DNA from: a virus
Reading direction: 5' to 3' (one strand)
IMG/VR virus record: IMGVR_UViG_3300017783_000023
Location: 1 to 57,229 of that record
Length of the DNA stretch: 57,229 bases
Every line of letters starts with the position of its first letter. Positions within the stretch are counted from its first letter, which is position 1. Both the position numbers and the translations under genes were made by a program. Positions 41,838-50,763 of this stretch are shown piece by piece. The notes below the pieces were generated by a model. The model was not told the DNA's origin, did not search any database, and saw only the letters and a list, made by a program, of their open reading frames with translations.

Positions 41838-42692
41838 ATGTCCACTAAGATTATAGGAAACCAGATTGATCAGGTTACCCGTGCCATTGTTGAGGCATTA
41901 CAGGTAACCGAGCAGATCAATCTTCCTGCACTCAATCAAGCAGCAGTTACCGCCTTAGGTACTCCTGCCTTTGGTACTTTGGTTTATAATGAAACCGAAG
42001 ACATGGCGCAGATCTATAAGCAAGATGCTGCCCAAGGTGCTGCTGGATGGACTGATGTTGGTGGCGGTGGTCCTTCATTGGGTGAAGGATCTATTATCAG
42101 GACTAACGGTAAGAATATCCAAGAGAATATTACTGTTGGTGTGACTGCTAATGGTGCGCCCGAATTTGCCAACGGATTTACTGCTGGTCCAGTTTCTATC
42201 GATAATGGTTTCACGGTTACTGTTGAATCAGGAGCAACGTGGAATATTATTGGTGAAGAAGATGCAGCAACTGCACAATTTACTGAGATTACCTCAGGTA
42301 ATATAACATCGACAGGCACACTGCACTTTAGCGAAACTAAAGAAAGTATTACATTCTATAATACTACTAGCACTGTTACTCACGACTTTAATAATAACAA
42401 CTGCATCTTTGTCACTAAGACAGGTGGTGGTAACTTTACATTGAATCTACTCAATGTCCCCACAGATAATGCTGGATATAGTATTACTGTTATTGTCAAT
42501 AATAAAGGTGGTGCTGGTGTGCCTTCTACATTAAATATTGATGGTGTGACACAGGATATTCACTGGGCAGGAGCATCACAACCAGGACAGAATCAACCCA
42601 TTATTGTAGTTAGTTTTGCTCTGATTGCATTCAATACTGGTCAGGAAGGTGGTCAGTATACAGTATTAGGTAGTGGAGCAAATTACGGATGA
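41838..42692 (+). CDS. Putative tail fibre-associated structural protein
   Basis: A 284-residue protein. It begins IIGNQIDQVTRAIVEALQVT and has LVYNETEDMAQIYKQDAAQG, a motif of fibre-associated proteins, then Thr-rich beta repeats (SGNITSTGTLHFSETKES) and NNKGGAGVPSTLNIDGV at the C-terminus. It overlaps the next gene by ATGA. It probably forms part of the distal fibre. Confidence 0.6.
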   Translation: MSTKIIGNQIDQVTRAIVEALQVTEQINLPALNQAAVTALGTPAFGTLVYNETEDMAQIYKQDAAQGAAGWTDVGGGGPSLGEGSIIRTNGKNIQENITVGVTANGAPEFANGFTAGPVSIDNGFTVTVESGATWNIIGEEDAATAQFTEITSGNITSTGTLHFSETKESITFYNTTSTVTHDFNNNNCIFVTKTGGGNFTLNLLNVPTDNAGYSITVIVNNKGGAGVPSTLNIDGVTQDIHWAGASQPGQNQPIIVVSFALIAFNTGQEGGQYTVLGSGANYG

Positions 42693-43651
42693 GTATTGGT
42701 GTTACTGGTATTAATTCTGCTATTGGTCAGACTTTAGGTAAATTTGGTGCTGATGGTGGTACTGGTGGATCTAGTAGTGGTGGCGGCGGTGGTGGTGGAC
42801 CAACGGTTTCTGTTAGAAACATAGGTGCTACTACCAGCGTTTATGAAGCAAGTGCTGGCACTACTATATCAATGAGTGGTGAATCATCACAAACAGGAGT
42901 TATATATGATGTAGTTGTTACTGCTCCTATTAATGCCACTATTAAAGCATGGGGTGGTGGCGGTGGTGGCACAAAGAGATCTTCTGGCGTAACTGGTGGT
43001 AATGGTGGTTATTCCACAGGATCATATACTTTCCAACCAGGTAGTTATATTTTTTATATTGGTGGTGCTGGAGAAGGTGGAAGTGAAAATCCAGCATCAA
43101 ATACTGCATATGGTGCAGTAGCAACTGGTGGTGGTAAATCTGGTAGTTCTACATCTTCAGATTTTGATGGTGCTGGTGGTGGAGGATTTACTGGAGTAAT
43201 TGCAGGTAGTGTTACTTCCCCAGCACAATCAAATTCTGTCATAATTGCAGGCGGTGGTGGCGGTGGATCTGGTGATACTGCTACAGGTGGCAATGGCGGC
43301 GGCAGTACAGGCGGAAATGCCTCTAATTGCTGCTCTCGTGGCGGTGGCGGTGGATCACAAACTGGTGGCGGCAGTGCTGGATCAGGTGCTGGTGGTGGTA
43401 GTGCTCTGATAGGTGGTAACGGCAGTGGTGTCGGTGCTGGCGGCGGTGGCGGTTACTACGGCGGTGGCGGTGGTGGTTCTTCAGGTCCAGGCGGCGGTGC
43501 TGGCGGGTCAGGATATATTGGGGGTGTTACAGGTGGATCCACGAGTACAACTCTAAATACAAGTGACAGTGCTTATGTTAGTCCTTGTGGCGGTGGTGGT
43601 GCTAATGGTCAACGAGGCAGTTGTGGATTACTTGTCATTGTTTTTTCATAA
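42689..43651 (+). CDS. Glycine-rich fibre tip protein
   Basis: A 320-residue protein with a short N-terminal anchor (SIGVTGINSAIGQTLGKFG), a beta domain and then a domain composed mostly of Gly with Ser, Asn and Thr. Segments such as GGGGGYYGGGGGGSSGPGG and a final CGGGGANGQRGSCGLLVIVFS resemble the polyglycine-type tips of phage adhesins. A Cys pair lies near the C-terminus. Likely role: receptor recognition. It differs in N-terminus from the three tandem paralogs that follow. Confidence 0.65.
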   Translation: MSIGVTGINSAIGQTLGKFGADGGTGGSSSGGGGGGGPTVSVRNIGATTSVYEASAGTTISMSGESSQTGVIYDVVVTAPINATIKAWGGGGGGTKRSSGVTGGNGGYSTGSYTFQPGSYIFYIGGAGEGGSENPASNTAYGAVATGGGKSGSSTSSDFDGAGGGGFTGVIAGSVTSPAQSNSVIIAGGGGGGSGDTATGGNGGGSTGGNASNCCSRGGGGGSQTGGGSAGSGAGGGSALIGGNGSGVGAGGGGGYYGGGGGGSSGPGGGAGGSGYIGGVTGGSTSTTLNTSDSAYVSPCGGGGANGQRGSCGLLVIVFS

Positions 43652-43654
43652 ATA
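43647..43654 (+). promoter_or_regulatory. Late promoter variant CATAAATA
   Basis: CATAAATA spans the stop codon (TAA 43649-43651) of the preceding gene, 22 nt before the first tandem adhesin gene. Confidence 0.6.
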
Positions 43655-43676
43655 TAGAGGATAGGAACCGAGTAAG

Positions 43677-44486
43677 ATGGCACAATTAACTGTAAACGCT
43701 GTTAAAGACTTAGGTGGTATTGGTGGATTCACCTTATCAAGTAGTGGTTTGACTGCAAACGGCACATTAACAGTGTCGAATTTGGATATTTCTGGCACTC
43801 TTGCAGGATCATCAAACTATATTGTTCCCAACCCATCAGGAAACGTTGGTAAGTTTTTAACTAACAATGGGTCTAGTCTCACTTGGGGTGACTTGAGTGG
43901 TGCCGCTGGTGTTAGATCTATGCAGGTCTGGACATCTAATGGCACTTGGACTAAACCATCAGGTGTTAAAACTATTATGGTTACTGTTACTGGTGCTGGC
44001 GGAGGAGGATCAGGTCACTGTGAATCTGGTGGTGCTGGAGGTACTTCACAAAGACAGATTGATGTTACTAATGTATCATCAGTGTCAGTCACTATTGGTA
44101 ATCCTGGCGGTGGCACAAACTACTCTGGATGTGGTGGCAGTGGCAATACTTCATCGTTTGGATCATACTGTTCTGGATCAGGTGGTCTTGGTGCAAACTG
44201 TAATCAACAGCACGCAGGTGGATATGGTGGCAACGGATCAGGTGGTACTTTAAATATTTACGGTGGTGGCGGTAATGGTCACGGATCGCACTATTCATAT
44301 GGTAACCACACATCAGGAGTAAGTTACTTCGGTGGATCTCAACCATCATCACATAGAGGATCAAACTATTCTCATAGACATCAATCTCATGCTGCATGGG
44401 GTGCTGGTGGCAATGGTGCTCAACACTCTAATAGGGGTGCTAGAGGGCGTGAAGGTGTTGTCGTAGTCCACGAATTCTACGGATAA
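43677..44486 (+). CDS. Gly/His-rich adhesin, tandem copy 1
   Basis: A 269-residue protein. Residues 1-75 are an attachment domain (LTVNAVKDLGGIGGFTLSS, LTVSNLDISGTLAGSSNYI). Then comes SMQVWTSNGTWTKPSG, the usual entry to Gly-rich tip domains, and a Gly/Ser/His-rich body with conserved Cys (GHCESGG, SGCGGSGN, GANC) and HRHQSHAAWGAGGNG. It ends GREGVVVVHEFYG. It is a paralog of the next two genes and probably a receptor-binding tip like Gly-rich gp38-type adhesins. Confidence 0.65.
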   Translation: MAQLTVNAVKDLGGIGGFTLSSSGLTANGTLTVSNLDISGTLAGSSNYIVPNPSGNVGKFLTNNGSSLTWGDLSGAAGVRSMQVWTSNGTWTKPSGVKTIMVTVTGAGGGGSGHCESGGAGGTSQRQIDVTNVSSVSVTIGNPGGGTNYSGCGGSGNTSSFGSYCSGSGGLGANCNQQHAGGYGGNGSGGTLNIYGGGGNGHGSHYSYGNHTSGVSYFGGSQPSSHRGSNYSHRHQSHAAWGAGGNGAQHSNRGARGREGVVVVHEFYG

Positions 44487-44489
44487 ATA
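44482..44489 (+). promoter_or_regulatory. Late promoter variant GATAAATA
   Basis: GATAAATA spans the stop codon of adhesin copy 1, 17 nt before copy 2. Confidence 0.55.
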
Positions 44490-44506
44490 AAACTAAAGAG
44501 ACTATT

Positions 44507-45316
44507 ATGTCACAGATTAGAGTATCATCTATTAAAGACTTATCTGATACCTCTGGATTCTTACTTTCCACGGGTAAGATTCATGCGATCGGAACTTTGA
44601 CAGTCTCTAATATTGTCATCAATGGTAAGATCACAGGTAATGCTGATTATGTGATCCCAAATGTATCAGGTAATGCTGAGAAATTTCTAAGAGCAGGTGC
44701 ATCTGGTCTTGAATGGGCAGTTGCTGGTGGTGCCTCTGGTACCAGATCGCTTCAAGTGTGGACATCTAATGGCACTTGGACTAAACCATCTGATTGTAAA
44801 TCTATCATCGTTACTGTTACAGGTGCTGGTGGAGGAGGATCAGGTCACTGTGAATCAGCAGGTGCAGGTGGTACATCTGAAAGAGTTATTGATGTGACTA
44901 ATGTTAGTAACGTAACAGTTACCATTGGTAATCCTGGTGGTGGCACAAACTATGCAGGATGTGGTGGCAGTGGCAATACTTCATCGTTTGGTAGTTATTG
45001 CTCTGCATCTGGTGGATATGGCGCTAACTGTCGTCAACAACACGCTGGAGGTGTTGGTGGTAATGGGTCAGGTGGTGATCTAAATGTATATGGTGGTGGT
45101 GGCAATGGTCATGGATCACACTACAGTTATGGTAACCATTCCTCTGGTAGATCTTATTGGGGCGGTGGACAACCATCATCTCATGGTCAAGTAAACTATG
45201 CTCATAGACATCAATCTCATGCTGCATGGGGTGCTGGCGGTAATGGTTCTCAGCACGGCAATAGAGGTGCTAGGGGGCGTGAAGGTGTTGTTGTAGTCCA
45301 AGAGTTCTACGGATAA
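44507..45316 (+). CDS. Gly/His-rich adhesin, tandem copy 2
   Basis: A 269-residue paralog of copy 1, the same length and the same architecture: an attachment domain (SSIKDLSDTSGFLLSTGKI), SLQVWTSNGTWTKPSD, the Cys-containing Gly body (GHCESAGAGG, GANCRQQHAGG) and the end REGVVVVQEFYG. Differences from copies 1 and 3 concentrate in the N-terminal domain and in short surface-like loops (SGRSYWGGGQPSSHGQ). Probably a receptor-binding tip. Confidence 0.65.
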   Translation: MSQIRVSSIKDLSDTSGFLLSTGKIHAIGTLTVSNIVINGKITGNADYVIPNVSGNAEKFLRAGASGLEWAVAGGASGTRSLQVWTSNGTWTKPSDCKSIIVTVTGAGGGGSGHCESAGAGGTSERVIDVTNVSNVTVTIGNPGGGTNYAGCGGSGNTSSFGSYCSASGGYGANCRQQHAGGVGGNGSGGDLNVYGGGGNGHGSHYSYGNHSSGRSYWGGGQPSSHGQVNYAHRHQSHAAWGAGGNGSQHGNRGARGREGVVVVQEFYG

Positions 45317-45319
45317 ATA
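45312..45319 (+). promoter_or_regulatory. Late promoter variant GATAAATA
   Basis: GATAAATA spans the stop codon of adhesin copy 2, 19 nt before copy 3. Confidence 0.55.
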
Positions 45320-45338
45320 CTAAGTCAGGTCAAACAAA

Positions 45339-46142
45339 ATGAGCGTCTTAAGAGTAAATAACGTATACGATCCTTCTGGTGTTGGTGGATTCACCCTCAA
45401 CAGTGGATCTATCGTTGCAAATGGTGAATTAAAAGTAACCAATTTGAATATTAATGGATCGATTACTGGATCGTCCAACTATATTATCCCATCATTTTCT
45501 AGTGGTCAGTATCTATCAAACGATGGAACTAACTTGACCTGGATTGAAGCAGGTTCATCAGGTGGGTTTAGATCTATGCAGGTCTGGACATCTAATGGCA
45601 CTTGGAGTAAACCAAGCAATTGTAAATCGATTAAAGTCGTCGTAATTGGCGCTGGTGGCGGGGGATCGGGTTATTGTGAATCTGGTGGTGCTGGTGGTTC
45701 TGCTCATAAAGTTATCGATGTAACCAATATTAGTAGCGTAACAGTTACTATTGGCAATCCAGGTGGTGGCACAAACTATTCTGGATGTGGTGGAGGTGGT
45801 AATACTTCGTCCTTCGGTAGTTATTGCTCAGGTGGTGGTGGCACTGGCGCTAACTGTCGCCAAAGTAGAGCGGGAGGTACTGGTGGTAATGGATCAGGTG
45901 GTAATCTAAATGTATACGGTGGTGGTGGAAACGGTCACGGATCTAATCACTCATACGGCAATCATGCTGGCGGATCAGGATTTTTTGGTGGATCACAACC
46001 ATCATCCCACAGACAAACTAATTATTCACACAGACATCAATCTCATGCTGCATGGGGTGCTGGTGGAAACGGTGCTAGAAATAGTAACCGTGGAGCAAGA
46101 GGACGCGAAGGTGTGTGTGTAGTTTACGAATATTATTCTTGA
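45339..46142 (+). CDS. Gly/His-rich adhesin, tandem copy 3
   Basis: A 267-residue third paralog (VNNVYDPSGVGGFTLNSGSI, then SMQVWTSNGTWSKPSN). It keeps the Cys pattern (GYCESGG, SGCGGGGN, GANC) and HRHQSHAAWGAGGNG, and ends REGVCVVYEYYS. It varies most in the loop after the Gly body (GGSGFFGGSQPSSHRQT). The three copies could allow alternative tips or serve as recombination donors. Confidence 0.65.
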   Translation: MSVLRVNNVYDPSGVGGFTLNSGSIVANGELKVTNLNINGSITGSSNYIIPSFSSGQYLSNDGTNLTWIEAGSSGGFRSMQVWTSNGTWSKPSNCKSIKVVVIGAGGGGSGYCESGGAGGSAHKVIDVTNISSVTVTIGNPGGGTNYSGCGGGGNTSSFGSYCSGGGGTGANCRQSRAGGTGGNGSGGNLNVYGGGGNGHGSNHSYGNHAGGSGFFGGSQPSSHRQTNYSHRHQSHAAWGAGGNGARNSNRGARGREGVCVVYEYYS

Positions 46143-46148
46143 TAAATA
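46141..46148 (+). promoter_or_regulatory. Late promoter variant GATAAATA
   Basis: GATAAATA begins within the stop codon of adhesin copy 3, 24 nt before the 46173 gene; a ribosome site (gaagga) follows at 46154. Confidence 0.5.
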
Positions 46149-46172
46149 ACAACGAAGGAGACTTAATCTATC

Positions 46173-46601
46173 ATGGCTAAATGGGCAATCTGCAATGCAA
46201 ATAATGGACAATTGTCTGATATTTGCGAAGAAGAAGATAAATTTGAGATCTACGAAGGTGTAGATGCTAACATTAAGTGGGTACCAGTCCCTGATGATTG
46301 TACCTATGAGCACACCATGATTAATGGAGTTGCGGTGCATAGATCTGATACTGAAGATCTCAGAGAAGAAGCAGTGGTTGATAGAACTCTTGCATATGGT
46401 CCAATTGGTGATCAACTTGATATGCAGTATCAAGATCTCCAAGATGGTGGCACACGTTGGAAGGATCACGTTGCTAATGTTAAAGGGTCTACAACAAAAC
46501 CCAGTGACATTGCTGAATATGTGCATAATGAAAAGCATACTCAACTAGAAGGACGCAAACCATGGGATGCATGGGTTGACAATTGGACGCCCCCAGCATA
46601 G
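46173..46601 (+). CDS. Putative tail fibre accessory protein
   Basis: A 142-residue soluble acidic protein (KWAICNANNGQLSDICEEED; later LAYGPIGDQLDMQYQDLQDG and RWKDHVANVK). The motif GDQLDxxY occurs in short phage proteins encoded next to tail fibres, possibly assembly helpers. It is expressed from the late promoter at 46141 and ends before a terminator. Role inferred from context. Confidence 0.5.
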   Translation: MAKWAICNANNGQLSDICEEEDKFEIYEGVDANIKWVPVPDDCTYEHTMINGVAVHRSDTEDLREEAVVDRTLAYGPIGDQLDMQYQDLQDGGTRWKDHVANVKGSTTKPSDIAEYVHNEKHTQLEGRKPWDAWVDNWTPPA

Positions 46602-46620
46602 ACTAACAATACAACTACAT

Positions 46621-46645
46621 AGAGCAGAATAACTGCTCTTTTTTT
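46621..46645 (+). terminator. Intrinsic terminator abutting the halogenase start codon
   Basis: AGAGCAG (46621-46627) pairs perfectly with CTGCTCT (46633-46639) around AATAA, followed by six T that end exactly before ATG 46646. It closes the fibre operon. It leaves no room for a ribosome site between the hairpin and the start. Confidence 0.8.
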
Positions 46646-48262
46646 ATGCGTGTCGAGTCTATTGTTATTGTTGGTGGTGGTAGTAGTGGGTGGATGTCAG
46701 CGGCAATGCTGTCTAAAACTTTCCCCAACATGCAGATTGGTTTAATTGAGAGTGATCAAGGTCCCATTGGTGTAGGTGAGTCTACATTAGGTCATTTTAA
46801 TCGATTTCTAAAAAGATTGGGATTGAAAGATGAAGATTGGATGCCATATTGCAACGCAACTTATAAGACATCAATTGCATTTAAAAACTTCAGACATGGT
46901 AAGGGTGAGAGATTCCAATACCCATTTGGGGAGTTTGATCTAGTTGATTATAAAGACACTGGATTGCAACGATACTTTGAGTTGGGATGTAAGTATGGTC
47001 TTGACAAGTATGGTCCTGATGAGTTTGCTAACTATGTAAACAATCAGACATACTTAGCAGATAAATGTAAGATCTCAAAGGAACCGATTGGTGACAGCAC
47101 CTTTGACTTTGATCTTGATACAGCATATCATTTTGATGCAGGATTGTTTGGTAACTATCTAAGAGATAACATCTGTATTCCTAATGGAGTGATGCACTTC
47201 AAAGGTAGTATTGAAAGGGTAGTAAAGAATCCTGATGGCACCATTGATTCGCTAATTACTGATAAAGATGGATTAATCAAAGCAGATCTTTACATTGATT
47301 GCACAGGTTTCAAGTCACTGTTACTTGAGCAGCACATGGGTAGTAAGTTTATCTCATTCAAAGATAAACTATTCAATGACACAGCATTAGCAACACAGAT
47401 TCCATACTCTGATCGTGAGAATCAGATGGAAACATATACTGACTGTGTTGCAATGGATGCAGGGTGGGTATGGAATATCCCACTATGGAATCGTGTTGGC
47501 ACAGGATATGTTTACTCATCAGATTATATCAATGAGTGTGAGGCAGAGGTAGAGTTTAGGAAGTATCTCAGTGAGAGATATACGCCTGAAATTGCCCAAG
47601 AATGCCAGTTAAGAAAGATAGATATTAGACATGGTAAACGTGAGAAAGCATGGGTTAAGAATGTCATAGGTATTGGATTGTCTTTTGGATTCTTAGAACC
47701 TCTAGAATCTACTGGGTTGATGACAACTCATGAATGTATTCTATTGCTATGTGATTTCTTACAACGTCGCCAAGGATTCTACTCTGGATTTGAAATTGAC
47801 TCATATAATTATCAGTGTGACAATATGATTGAGTCGATGAAGAATTTCATTGCCATTCATTATGCATTGAGTCAACGTGATGATAATCAATACTGGAGAG
47901 ACTGCACTAATATAAATTTTGATATTGATCCAACGTGGTGCCAATCCACCAGATCAGCACACTCTAGCGTAGTTACACTGATTGACAATCCAGAGGATGC
48001 ATTCTATAATCTAGAGAAGCACAGTGGATCAATTTACATTGCTGCTGGTCAAGGTTATAGACCTTTCTCCGAAGGTTTATTCTCTGAGAGACTAAATGCT
48101 TATGCTCAACGAGAAGAGCATGAGGAGTTGCTTGAAGAAATACACACTAAATATCAACAAGACCGAAAAGTCTTAATGGAATGGGTAGACAAACTACCAT
48201 CACACTATGAGTACTTAAGAGACAACATTTATGATCTTCAAGAAGAAGAAACCGTGGGTTAG
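46646..48262 (+). CDS. FAD-dependent (tryptophan-type) halogenase
   Basis: A 538-residue protein with the flavin halogenase motifs in order: the FAD-binding GGGSSGWM (residues 10-17), GVGEST (42-47), NATYK with the likely catalytic lysine K74, the signature WVWNIP (WxWxIP, residues 274-279) and FLEPLESTG (349-357). The enzyme uses FADH2 and O2 to make HOCl or HOBr, which halogenates an aromatic substrate through the lysine. A flavin reductase is needed and none is seen here. The start is fixed by the FAD motif at the N-terminus. It heads the oxygenase island. The substrate could be tryptophan, a peptide or a pigment. Confidence 0.85.
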   Translation: MRVESIVIVGGGSSGWMSAAMLSKTFPNMQIGLIESDQGPIGVGESTLGHFNRFLKRLGLKDEDWMPYCNATYKTSIAFKNFRHGKGERFQYPFGEFDLVDYKDTGLQRYFELGCKYGLDKYGPDEFANYVNNQTYLADKCKISKEPIGDSTFDFDLDTAYHFDAGLFGNYLRDNICIPNGVMHFKGSIERVVKNPDGTIDSLITDKDGLIKADLYIDCTGFKSLLLEQHMGSKFISFKDKLFNDTALATQIPYSDRENQMETYTDCVAMDAGWVWNIPLWNRVGTGYVYSSDYINECEAEVEFRKYLSERYTPEIAQECQLRKIDIRHGKREKAWVKNVIGIGLSFGFLEPLESTGLMTTHECILLLCDFLQRRQGFYSGFEIDSYNYQCDNMIESMKNFIAIHYALSQRDDNQYWRDCTNINFDIDPTWCQSTRSAHSSVVTLIDNPEDAFYNLEKHSGSIYIAAGQGYRPFSEGLFSERLNAYAQREEHEELLEEIHTKYQQDRKVLMEWVDKLPSHYEYLRDNIYDLQEEETVG

Positions 48263-49106
48263 ATTCTATTCAATAGACCCTGGAGTTGCAGACTTACAAC
48301 CATGGACTCATGCAAGTAAATTGCATAGAAAGTGGCGCACTGATGCAATCAAAGCAGGTAATGATAAAGAGAAACGTTGTCCATATCTTAGAGTAAAGAA
48401 ACTCTGGGATAGAATGTCAGCAGAGTTAAATGGTCAGGAGTCTATTCCTGAGTTATATTCTCATGCAGTGACATGTCCTGCATTGAAAGATGTAATGGAT
48501 TCTGGTTATATTCTCCATGCCCCTGCTGATATTCTAATCAAGACTGATGGCACTGGTGTAAACTTTGAGTGGATATCTCAAATGAGATTCTGCACACAGA
48601 CTGGATCAGGTAAGTATGTCAGTGCTCATATTCCTCAGCAAACAGAGGGTGTGCGAGAGTTAGTTGATCAGACTAAAGATGTATTAGACTGGACAATCAA
48701 ACTAGAATTGCCATGGCGTGTGCAGGCACATCCTGACCTAGTGCTTATGCAGATGCCTATTCCATACTGGGATGAAGATAGATTCACCCCTCCAGTTGGT
48801 GTAGTTGATCCAGCATATTCCTATGAGATTAACTTACAACTATTCTGGCATAAAATAGAAGAGGGTGAATATTTAATTAAGGCAGGTACACCACTATGCC
48901 AGTGGGTGCCAATGCGTCGTGACTACTTAAACAAGAGAAATATTGATTTCTATTGTGAGACAGCAAATGAGGCAGACTTTGAAAACAATGCTATCATGGA
49001 ATACCAACGCCATAAATCTTTTATGGAGATGGAAACATTGAAGGAGCGTATTGAATCTCATCGTCTAATTCTTGCACTAAATAAAAACATTAAGAGGTTT
49101 ATGTGA
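48231..49106 (+). CDS. Unknown protein coupled to the halogenase
   Basis: A 291-residue soluble protein overlapping the halogenase by 32 nt. It has RFYSIDPGVADLQPWTHASK at the start, then ILHAPADILIKTDG and a beta-rich middle. Near residue 220 it has WHKIEEGEYLIKAGTPLCQWVPM, followed by a helical C-terminus. The pattern recalls DUF6065-like proteins, but I am not certain. The strong overlap suggests it works with the halogenase, for example as a substrate-presenting or processing partner. Confidence 0.55.
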   Translation: MIFKKKKPWVRFYSIDPGVADLQPWTHASKLHRKWRTDAIKAGNDKEKRCPYLRVKKLWDRMSAELNGQESIPELYSHAVTCPALKDVMDSGYILHAPADILIKTDGTGVNFEWISQMRFCTQTGSGKYVSAHIPQQTEGVRELVDQTKDVLDWTIKLELPWRVQAHPDLVLMQMPIPYWDEDRFTPPVGVVDPAYSYEINLQLFWHKIEEGEYLIKAGTPLCQWVPMRRDYLNKRNIDFYCETANEADFENNAIMEYQRHKSFMEMETLKERIESHRLILALNKNIKRFM

Positions 49107-49492
49107 CCATGGCAAATGAAGAAGTGACAGTTGTTGATCTTGCAGAAATTGCAGGTGTTAGCAAAGAGACTACAGCAAATCCTATTGATGGTCTGATTAG
49201 TTTTGATCAGTTGGTAATGAATTTCCTTCAGCAATATGAAGATACTAAAGACGAGTATCGTAAATTGCAAGAAGCATTAGATAACATGCATTATACTTCC
49301 ACGATCACCAAAATCTCACTGGAAGAGTTGCAAACTAAGAGAGATACTTTGAATAAGTTGAGTGGTGCTGTTGAAGCAATGTCACTCTATAAGAGACATG
49401 TTGATCCTAATTGCACTGAGAGAGAGTTTACTTTTCAGGAAGATGTTCCAGCACCAGTAGAGGAAGCACTACCTGCATCTGATGAAAACTGA
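49103..49492 (+). CDS. Coiled-coil hypothetical protein
   Basis: A 129-residue acidic, helical protein with a probable coiled coil (residues 50-95, YEDTKDEYRKLQEALDNMHY). GTG 49103 is preferred because AGAGG (49092-49096) sits at ideal distance and it overlaps the previous stop (GTGA); ATG 49109 is the alternative. It overlaps the next oxygenase gene by 11 nt. Function unknown. Confidence 0.55.
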   Translation: MTMANEEVTVVDLAEIAGVSKETTANPIDGLISFDQLVMNFLQQYEDTKDEYRKLQEALDNMHYTSTITKISLEELQTKRDTLNKLSGAVEAMSLYKRHVDPNCTEREFTFQEDVPAPVEEALPASDEN

Positions 49493-50132
49493 GTTAATAT
49501 TTCCAACACCAATTTGGAAGTTTGATAATGTTGGTATCGATAGAGAAAAACTCATCGATTTCGTTGATGTTGTGAGAACTGAGGATCCCAAAGGTAGAAA
49601 ATCATCTAACGAGGGTGGATGGCAATCGTGGGACTTCATCGATTCAGTGATGGATAACAATCCATTGAAACAACTTAGAAACTCAATCATGGAGCGAGCA
49701 TATGCTGCTGCCGATGAGTTTGGGTTTAATAATTATAGTCTAGGCATGATCAATCTATGGATCAATGTCAATAATAAGGGAGACTTCAACCAACTTCATA
49801 CTCACCCTGGTGGTGTATTGTCTGGTGTATACTATTTAAAACTCCCATCATGCTGTCATGGTAATCTTACATTCGTAAGAGATCTTCAATATACTTTCAT
49901 GAAAGAATTTTGGGGTGACGGTACAAATGTCCATCATTGGGAGGATATGAATAAAGTCGAGCATGATATCTTTCCAGAAGAAGATCAGATGGTGATCTTT
50001 CCAGCATGGTTACCACATACCGTGGGCAAGTCTGCTGGTGAAGGAGATAGAATCTCCATATCATTTAATATAACCGCCTATTCTGATTATTATCATGAGA
50101 TATATCCAAGTAGAAAATCTACTAAGTCCTAG
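49482..50132 (+). CDS. 2OG-Fe(II) oxygenase (PF13759-type)
   Basis: A 216-residue oxygenase. It starts with FPTPIWKFD and has H106-T-H108 (QLHTHPGGVLSG), H179 (AWLPHTVG) and R190 (GDRISISFN), the iron and 2OG ligands of the double-stranded beta-helix. TELIFPTPIW and SGVYYL are typical of the 2OG-FeII_Oxy_5 family, in which the first metal pair reads HxH or HxHP. It uses 2-oxoglutarate and O2 to hydroxylate an unknown substrate. Confidence 0.75.
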   Translation: MKTELIFPTPIWKFDNVGIDREKLIDFVDVVRTEDPKGRKSSNEGGWQSWDFIDSVMDNNPLKQLRNSIMERAYAAADEFGFNNYSLGMINLWINVNNKGDFNQLHTHPGGVLSGVYYLKLPSCCHGNLTFVRDLQYTFMKEFWGDGTNVHHWEDMNKVEHDIFPEEDQMVIFPAWLPHTVGKSAGEGDRISISFNITAYSDYYHEIYPSRKSTKS

Positions 50133-50763
50133 TTATCTCAAGAGATTGCAAGATCTCACGGGTGGTATGAATGGATTCCCATGGTTTTTCTTATCGGAAG
50201 ATATTAGTTTCAGCACTAAAGATAAGTTTGATTCTGATGGCACGTTAGACATACCTCGTGAAATGCCTATACCTGAAGAGCATAAGACTGTGGGGTTTAC
50301 GCATGTGTTAATGGACCAAGATGGGGTGGAGAGTCCATTCTTGCCCACATTCGCCCCACTATTAGACATCGTTGCTGATGCACTTCCTTACCCTGTAGAA
50401 TTCTTTCGAGTGAGACTGGCACTACAGTTAGCAAACGGGAAAGATGCATATAATGGTCCACATACTGATCATGAGACTGATCATTATGCAGCATTATTCT
50501 ATCTCAACGATTCAAGTGGTGATACTGTTTTCTTCCATGAATATGATGATCCTAGTTATGGATCAGTTGATGAGAGATGGGTCAAAGCAACATCTCAACC
50601 ATATAATAAGTTGATGGGTGTAACACCTGAAGCAAATAAGTTGTTTGTATTCAATGGTCATAGATTCCACTCGTCATCTAATCCAACGACTAATCCTTAC
50701 AGGATTATATTAAACCTCAACTTTAGGTGTGAGCATGATTTATTCGATTTTGCAACAACTTGA
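50095..50763 (+). CDS. 2OG-Fe(II) oxygenase, prolyl 4-hydroxylase-like
   Basis: A 222-residue oxygenase overlapping the previous one by 38 nt. The iron and 2OG ligands are H123-T-D125 (GPHTDHETDHYAALFYL), H192 (NGHRFHSSSN) and R203. GDTVFFHE and the C-terminal YRIILNLNFR are typical of the P4H-like fold. Substrate unknown. Confidence 0.7.
   Translation: MRYIQVENLLSPSYLKRLQDLTGGMNGFPWFFLSEDISFSTKDKFDSDGTLDIPREMPIPEEHKTVGFTHVLMDQDGVESPFLPTFAPLLDIVADALPYPVEFFRVRLALQLANGKDAYNGPHTDHETDHYAALFYLNDSSGDTVFFHEYDDPSYGSVDERWVKATSQPYNKLMGVTPEANKLFVFNGHRFHSSSNPTTNPYRIILNLNFRCEHDLFDFATT

Noticed and set aside
42740-43640. GGT/GGC-rich repeats as a possible CRISPR or microsatellite array
   Set aside because: The repeats follow codon phase and encode Gly; there are no spaced identical units or palindromic repeats.
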